From the NCBI GenBank assembly GCA_002747015.1, contig NVXI01000003.1, positions 182,004 to 201,330 of the forward strand: a stretch of DNA of 19,327 nucleotides, written 5' to 3'. A program made the position numbers and the translations under genes. The notes beneath the pieces were generated by a model. It worked only from the letters and a program-made list of their open reading frames with translations. It did not search any database and was not told the DNA's origin. Source of the DNA: Zetaproteobacteria bacterium (GTDB lineage: Bacteria > Pseudomonadota > Alphaproteobacteria > Micavibrionales > Micavibrionaceae). Below are positions 15,946 to 19,327 of the stretch, in pieces (position 1 is the stretch's first letter; each line of letters begins with the position of its first letter).

Positions 15946-17928
15946 TTATTGATTCGCCGCCAATTTATAGGGATATTCCGCCTGCATCACATGCGCATAT
16001 TTCGGCGCCTTTCCATTTGCAAGTGCAACCAAGCTTGGTAATTCAAGGCCAGCGCGCAAACGATAAATCCAATAATTGGACAAGACACGCTCCACATATT
16101 CACGTGTTTCATGCACAGGAATCATCTCGATAAATAAAAGTGGATCCGTTTTGTCACCCATACGTTTGCGCCATTTCAGCAAGTTCCCCGGCCCTGCATT
16201 ATAAGATACAAGCAAAGACACAACATCCCCCTTCACGTAGCGGCCTTTAAGAAGATATTCCAGATAATCTTGCCCAACTTTCATATTCATTTCAGGTAAA
16301 CGTAACTGTGGTTCACTCAAGCCATCAGGGTAATGGTTCGTTTTTGCAACATATTGCGCAGTTTTCGGCATAATTTGCATAAGACCTATCGCACCACTAT
16401 AACTCACCGCCTGTAAATTAAAGCGTGATTCTTGACGTATCACCGCATGCACAAGTGCAGGATCGACACGGTAGCCATCCTTTGGTGCCCACGGACTAAC
16501 AGGGTAAAGGGCGCTGTCATAATATTTCCCTTTTGCTCGCTTCACCATATTGCCAAGGCGTAGAGCAACGCCAGGCAAACCAACATGCGATGCATAGGCC
16601 AAAACCGCGCGCGATAATTGTGGGTTTCCTTTATAATTCAGTCGCATCAATTCAGACTCGGCTAAATCATATTGCCCTGCTGCAACCAATGAAAAAACAC
16701 GCTTCCCAATATCACTGCCCAGAATAAGGGTTTCTTGATTGTCGCTATATTCCGGCATATCCCAATTGAAATCCAATTTTTGTTTCAATGTATGCGCCGC
16801 CATCAATCCGTAAAATGTTCTGGAGTGTTGTGCTGCTTTAACCAGAGATGCGTTATAGGCTGGCATATTTTTGGCTTGTTTATAACTACGCGCTGCCCAA
16901 TAGGATCCGGCGGAGGCAAGCCAACCCGATGCATATGCAGAGCCACCTGCCTTTTCGAAATATGACGCAGCCAAAGAAAAACTTCCCTGCTGCCATAATG
17001 CCAAACCTGCAATCCAACTGGCGTGCGGGACATACTTCCCTGAACGGTCAGCGCTTTGCCCTGCAAGTTTATATGCAGAATCCAAACGCCCACGATAAAG
17101 AAATCCAGCCGCAATCTTCGCCTGAAGCGTATCATGTTCCACATCATCCATAAAACCACGTGCAGAAGATTCTTTAAAATAGGTCAATGCTTCTAAAGGG
17201 CCACCAGAACGAATAAGCTTACGTACTTGAGCAGATAAATCACGAACGGCCTTTACCTGCCCCTTCGGACGATCAACTTTACTAACATAACGCTTGGCAT
17301 GATAAATGGTTGGCTCATTAATTTGCGACAGAATTCTGCCGCTCCTTGCTTGTACAAGGGCTTCTTTGCTGCCGGACACTTTCCTTGACACAGCCAGTTT
17401 ATAAATTTTATCTGCACCGGGATAATCCGCATATTGCGCCATCCAACTTTGCAGCTCAGAAAAACTAGATGCATATGACGGATGCATATAACGCTGATAC
17501 AAGACATGCCCCATCAGCCTATGATCACGAATTTTTACGATCAAATCATCCGCACCACTTATATCACCCAAGGCTTGCACTTCAAAAATGCGTGCATAAA
17601 GTTTAGCTTGCTCACCAGACAACACCATATAGCCATGCGGATATGTCTTAGTATTGTGCGCATTCGATACATTCTGCATAGAAAACAAACTGGCCAAATT
17701 CAGTGTCATCGATTTAAAAATAACATTGTGCGTCACGTCATCAGACACTTTAGAACTGTAATGTGGTTTAACTGACGGCACGGGAGCAATTGTCCCACCA
17801 ATCATCATGGGCTTTTCCATAGGAACAGGAACACTTTCCGCTGCCTGTACCGGCAACAGCAATATGCTCATCATCAAAGTGCCTGCACAAAGCTGCACAC
17901 TTTTCTTTCCAACGCGTCTCATGTTCAT
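15946..17928 (-). CDS. slt: Soluble lytic murein transglycosylase (Slt70-like)
   Basis: A 660-residue periplasmic enzyme that cleaves the MurNAc-GlcNAc bond of peptidoglycan to give 1,6-anhydro ends. Residues 1-30 are a signal peptide (basic MRRVGKKS, hydrophobic core, cut near VQAA). About 130-440 is a long alpha-helical superhelix of repeat-like segments, as in the Slt70 U-domain. The GH23 catalytic domain is C-terminal: ALVHAVIRQESRF with catalytic Glu500, SGAIGLMQIMPKTAQ, LLVSYNAGPGN, and ETREYVERVLSNYWIYR. No clear ribosome site precedes the ATG at 17928; an in-frame ATG two codons later is equally possible. It lies 66 bases downstream of the uracil-DNA glycosylase gene on the same strand. 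That gap holds a 6-bp inverted repeat (ACAGAT 17946-17951, ATCTGT 17959-17964) without a T run. Confidence 0.92.
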   Translation of the reverse strand: MNMRRVGKKSVQLCAGTLMMSILLLPVQAAESVPVPMEKPMMIGGTIAPVPSVKPHYSSKVSDDVTHNVIFKSMTLNLASLFSMQNVSNAHNTKTYPHGYMVLSGEQAKLYARIFEVQALGDISGADDLIVKIRDHRLMGHVLYQRYMHPSYASSFSELQSWMAQYADYPGADKIYKLAVSRKVSGSKEALVQARSGRILSQINEPTIYHAKRYVSKVDRPKGQVKAVRDLSAQVRKLIRSGGPLEALTYFKESSARGFMDDVEHDTLQAKIAAGFLYRGRLDSAYKLAGQSADRSGKYVPHASWIAGLALWQQGSFSLAASYFEKAGGSAYASGWLASAGSYWAARSYKQAKNMPAYNASLVKAAQHSRTFYGLMAAHTLKQKLDFNWDMPEYSDNQETLILGSDIGKRVFSLVAAGQYDLAESELMRLNYKGNPQLSRAVLAYASHVGLPGVALRLGNMVKRAKGKYYDSALYPVSPWAPKDGYRVDPALVHAVIRQESRFNLQAVSYSGAIGLMQIMPKTAQYVAKTNHYPDGLSEPQLRLPEMNMKVGQDYLEYLLKGRYVKGDVVSLLVSYNAGPGNLLKWRKRMGDKTDPLLFIEMIPVHETREYVERVLSNYWIYRLRAGLELPSLVALANGKAPKYAHVMQAEYPYKLAANQ

Positions 17929-17994
17929 AATGGGGAGATAAATACACAGATATTAGACATCTGTCCAGTTATTTGTGTGCTTATGTAAAATATT

Positions 17995-18840
17995 CTATGG
18001 ATTGTTTATTTTATCTTGCAGCATAAGCATATCTGCCCATACCGCTTTTTTCTGTAGCGGCGTACGTAAAAGATACGCAGGATGATATGTCACTAAAGTA
18101 GGAATAGACAATTTTTCTGCATCACCTTTATCCAAAACATAATCGTGCCAAGACTTACGAAGGCGTGACATACTTTGTGTTTCATCAAGCAGAGCTTTTG
18201 CAGAAATGCCACCCAATAATACCAATATCTTAGGCTTTGCGAGCTGAATATGGCGCTGGATAAAAGGAAGGCTTACTTCAACCTCAGCTGGACTAGGCGT
18301 CCTATTGCCCGGCGGCCGCCAATTCAACACATTAGATAGATAAACGGCTTTTTTAGGATCTTCATCTTCTCGGCTCAGGCCAATACATTCAATAATTTTA
18401 TTCAATAACCGACCATTCAATCCAGAAAAAGGTTTTCCCAAGCGATCACCATCCGCACCCGGCGCCTCTCCTACAAACATAACGTCTGCCTCTGAATTAC
18501 CATCTGCAAACACCATATTTGTTGCAGTCTTCTTAATCGCTATACCATCAAATGCTGAAATCGCTTCACGCAGCTCCTCTAATGTTGAAGCGCTTTTGGC
18601 AGATTTAACGGCCTCATCATAGGCATCTGACGCACCCAAAAATGCAGGTGCAGCGTCCATTCCACGTGCCACCGTCTGCGTTGCGCTCACAAGCGAGGGT
18701 GAGGCTACAAAGGGCATAGGCGGTAATTCCGCTGTAATCGTACGATCAATAACATCATCCTGAACAATGTCACATACGCCTTGGTCTACATACCATTCCA
18801 GCGCGGTTAACAGCTCTTTATGTGTTACAGCATGCTCCAA
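17995..18840 (-). CDS. Family 4-type uracil-DNA glycosylase, apparently without Fe-S ligands
   Basis: A 281-residue member of the family 4/5 uracil-DNA glycosylase superfamily, which removes uracil from DNA. Residues 1-95 are the variable N-terminal extension seen in alphaproteobacterial members. The core has MFVGEAPGADGDRLGKPF (121-138), YLSNVLNWRPPGNRTP (167-182), and HPAYLLR (253-259). The classical enzyme holds a 4Fe-4S cluster with four cysteines. Here the usual GC before the TATN segment is GI (Ile100), the pre-RPP position is Trp174, and the cysteine before PFI is Ser190. Only Cys23 and Cys152 exist in the whole protein, neither at a ligand position. AGGG lies upstream of the ATG. It is divergent from the ETF-ubiquinone oxidoreductase gene (85 bases), a pairing common in this class. 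Confidence 0.85.
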   Translation of the reverse strand: MEHAVTHKELLTALEWYVDQGVCDIVQDDVIDRTITAELPPMPFVASPSLVSATQTVARGMDAAPAFLGASDAYDEAVKSAKSASTLEELREAISAFDGIAIKKTATNMVFADGNSEADVMFVGEAPGADGDRLGKPFSGLNGRLLNKIIECIGLSREDEDPKKAVYLSNVLNWRPPGNRTPSPAEVEVSLPFIQRHIQLAKPKILVLLGGISAKALLDETQSMSRLRKSWHDYVLDKGDAEKLSIPTLVTYHPAYLLRTPLQKKAVWADMLMLQDKINNP

Positions 18841-18925
18841 GGTTATTTCCCTGTTTTGTTAAGAGATTTTGATATAAAAGTAAGGTATAATAGCTAATTA
18901 TAAAAGGAAAGAGGAGAATCCATTT

Positions 18926-19327
18926 ATGCCAGAATCGCTTAGATCCGATAGAGAAAATATGGAGTATGACGTTGTCATTATTGGCGCAGGCCCATCTGGG
19001 CTGTCTTGTGCCATCAGATTAAAGCAACTTGCAGCAGAAAAAAATTCTGATATCAGCGTCTGTATTCTTGAAAAAGGTTCTGAGATTGGTGCGCATATAC
19101 TTTCAGGTGCAGTGTTTGAGACACGCGCACTGGATGAACTTATCCCCGATTGGAAGGATAAAGGCGCGCCATTAACATGCCCGGCAACAAAAGATAAATT
19201 CACCTTTTTAACCAAAGCAGGGGCATTTCCTCTCCCCGCACCGCCACAAATGCATAATAAGGGCAATTACATCATTTCACTTGGCAATCTGTGTCGCTGG
19301 CTTGGTGAGCAAGCAGAAGCTCTCGGC
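18926..19327 (+). CDS. Electron transfer flavoprotein-ubiquinone oxidoreductase, 5' part
   Basis: The first 134 codons of a gene that runs off the right edge. ETF-QO passes electrons from reduced electron-transfer flavoprotein, fed by acyl-CoA and other dehydrogenases, to membrane ubiquinone. The N-terminus YDVVIIGAGPSGLSCAIRL carries the GxGxxG FAD-binding motif (Gly20, Gly22, Gly25). EKGSEIGAHILSGAVFETRA and then LDELIPDW are diagnostic of ETF-QO, as is the FPLPAPPQMHNKGNYI region that follows. A GAGGAG ribosome site at 18911-18916, nine bases before the ATG, fixes the start. The C-terminal 4Fe-4S ferredoxin domain would lie outside the window. An open frame on the opposite strand (18898-19266) is a shadow. 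Confidence 0.95.
   Translation, partial: MPESLRSDRENMEYDVVIIGAGPSGLSCAIRLKQLAAEKNSDISVCILEKGSEIGAHILSGAVFETRALDELIPDWKDKGAPLTCPATKDKFTFLTKAGAFPLPAPPQMHNKGNYIISLGNLCRWLGEQAEALG

Noticed and set aside
17946..17964. Inverted repeat ACAGAT/ATCTGT between the glycosylase and transglycosylase genes
   Set aside because: A 6-bp stem without a T run is too weak for a terminator, and there is no evidence that it is an operator.
18898..19266. 122-residue minus-strand frame at the right end
   Set aside because: It is antisense to the diagnostic N-terminus of ETF-ubiquinone oxidoreductase, which has a good ribosome site.

Overview
The window reads as chromosomal DNA of a moderately AT-rich alphaproteobacterium. 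The support is gene content and order: hdaA (the alphaproteobacterial Hda/DnaA-like protein), an AI-2E permease, a DUF2066 protein and purM-purN form a block I associate with Rhodospirillales-like genomes. An aa3-type cytochrome oxidase subunit IV peptide, an alphaproteobacterial-type family 4 uracil-DNA glycosylase and an ETF-ubiquinone oxidoreductase fit the same group. A Micavibrio-like or other Rhodospirillales-related lineage is a guess only.

Layout, left to right. (1) 1-1056: a GGDEF diguanylate cyclase behind a strong sigma-54 promoter match, followed by a roughly 95-nt structured 3' region. Its two hairpins both show CCTCC (anti-Shine-Dalgarno) in the loop and the second is a terminator, the architecture of 'cuckoo'/CcsR-type small RNAs. 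(2) 1074-4258, minus strand: an operon of DUF2066 protein, AI-2E permease and hdaA. (3) 4321-6041, plus strand: purM-purN, divergent from that operon, with overlapping ends. (4) 6118-6267: a short oxidase subunit IV peptide gene. (5) 6387-9773: a large 7TMR-DISM hybrid histidine kinase with receiver and HPt domains. (6) 9776-10198, minus: ndk. (7) 10422-11892, plus: three accessory genes, a RelA/SpoT-like nucleotidyltransferase behind a perfect 16-bp palindrome and two small unrecognised genes. (8) 11914-14637, minus: alaS. (9) 14680-15932, plus: a HisN-type phosphatase and a DUF4262 protein. (10) 15946-18840, minus: a family 4-like uracil-DNA glycosylase lacking the usual Fe-S cysteines, then a lytic transglycosylase. 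(11) 18926-19327, plus: the start of ETF-ubiquinone oxidoreductase, cut by the window end.

Most genes are housekeeping: purine synthesis, replication control, alanyl-tRNA charging, nucleotide balance, wall turnover, repair and electron transfer. The regulatory interest lies in the sigma-54/GGDEF/small-RNA unit, the multidomain kinase, and the three-gene cassette between ndk and alaS, which may be an alarmone-like or toxin-like module. I saw no tRNA, rRNA, CRISPR array, insertion sequence or integrase. No gene-free stretch exceeds 300 bases. The longest are 1-251 (only the sigma-54 promoter seen) and 10199-10421 (promoter candidates and palindromes).
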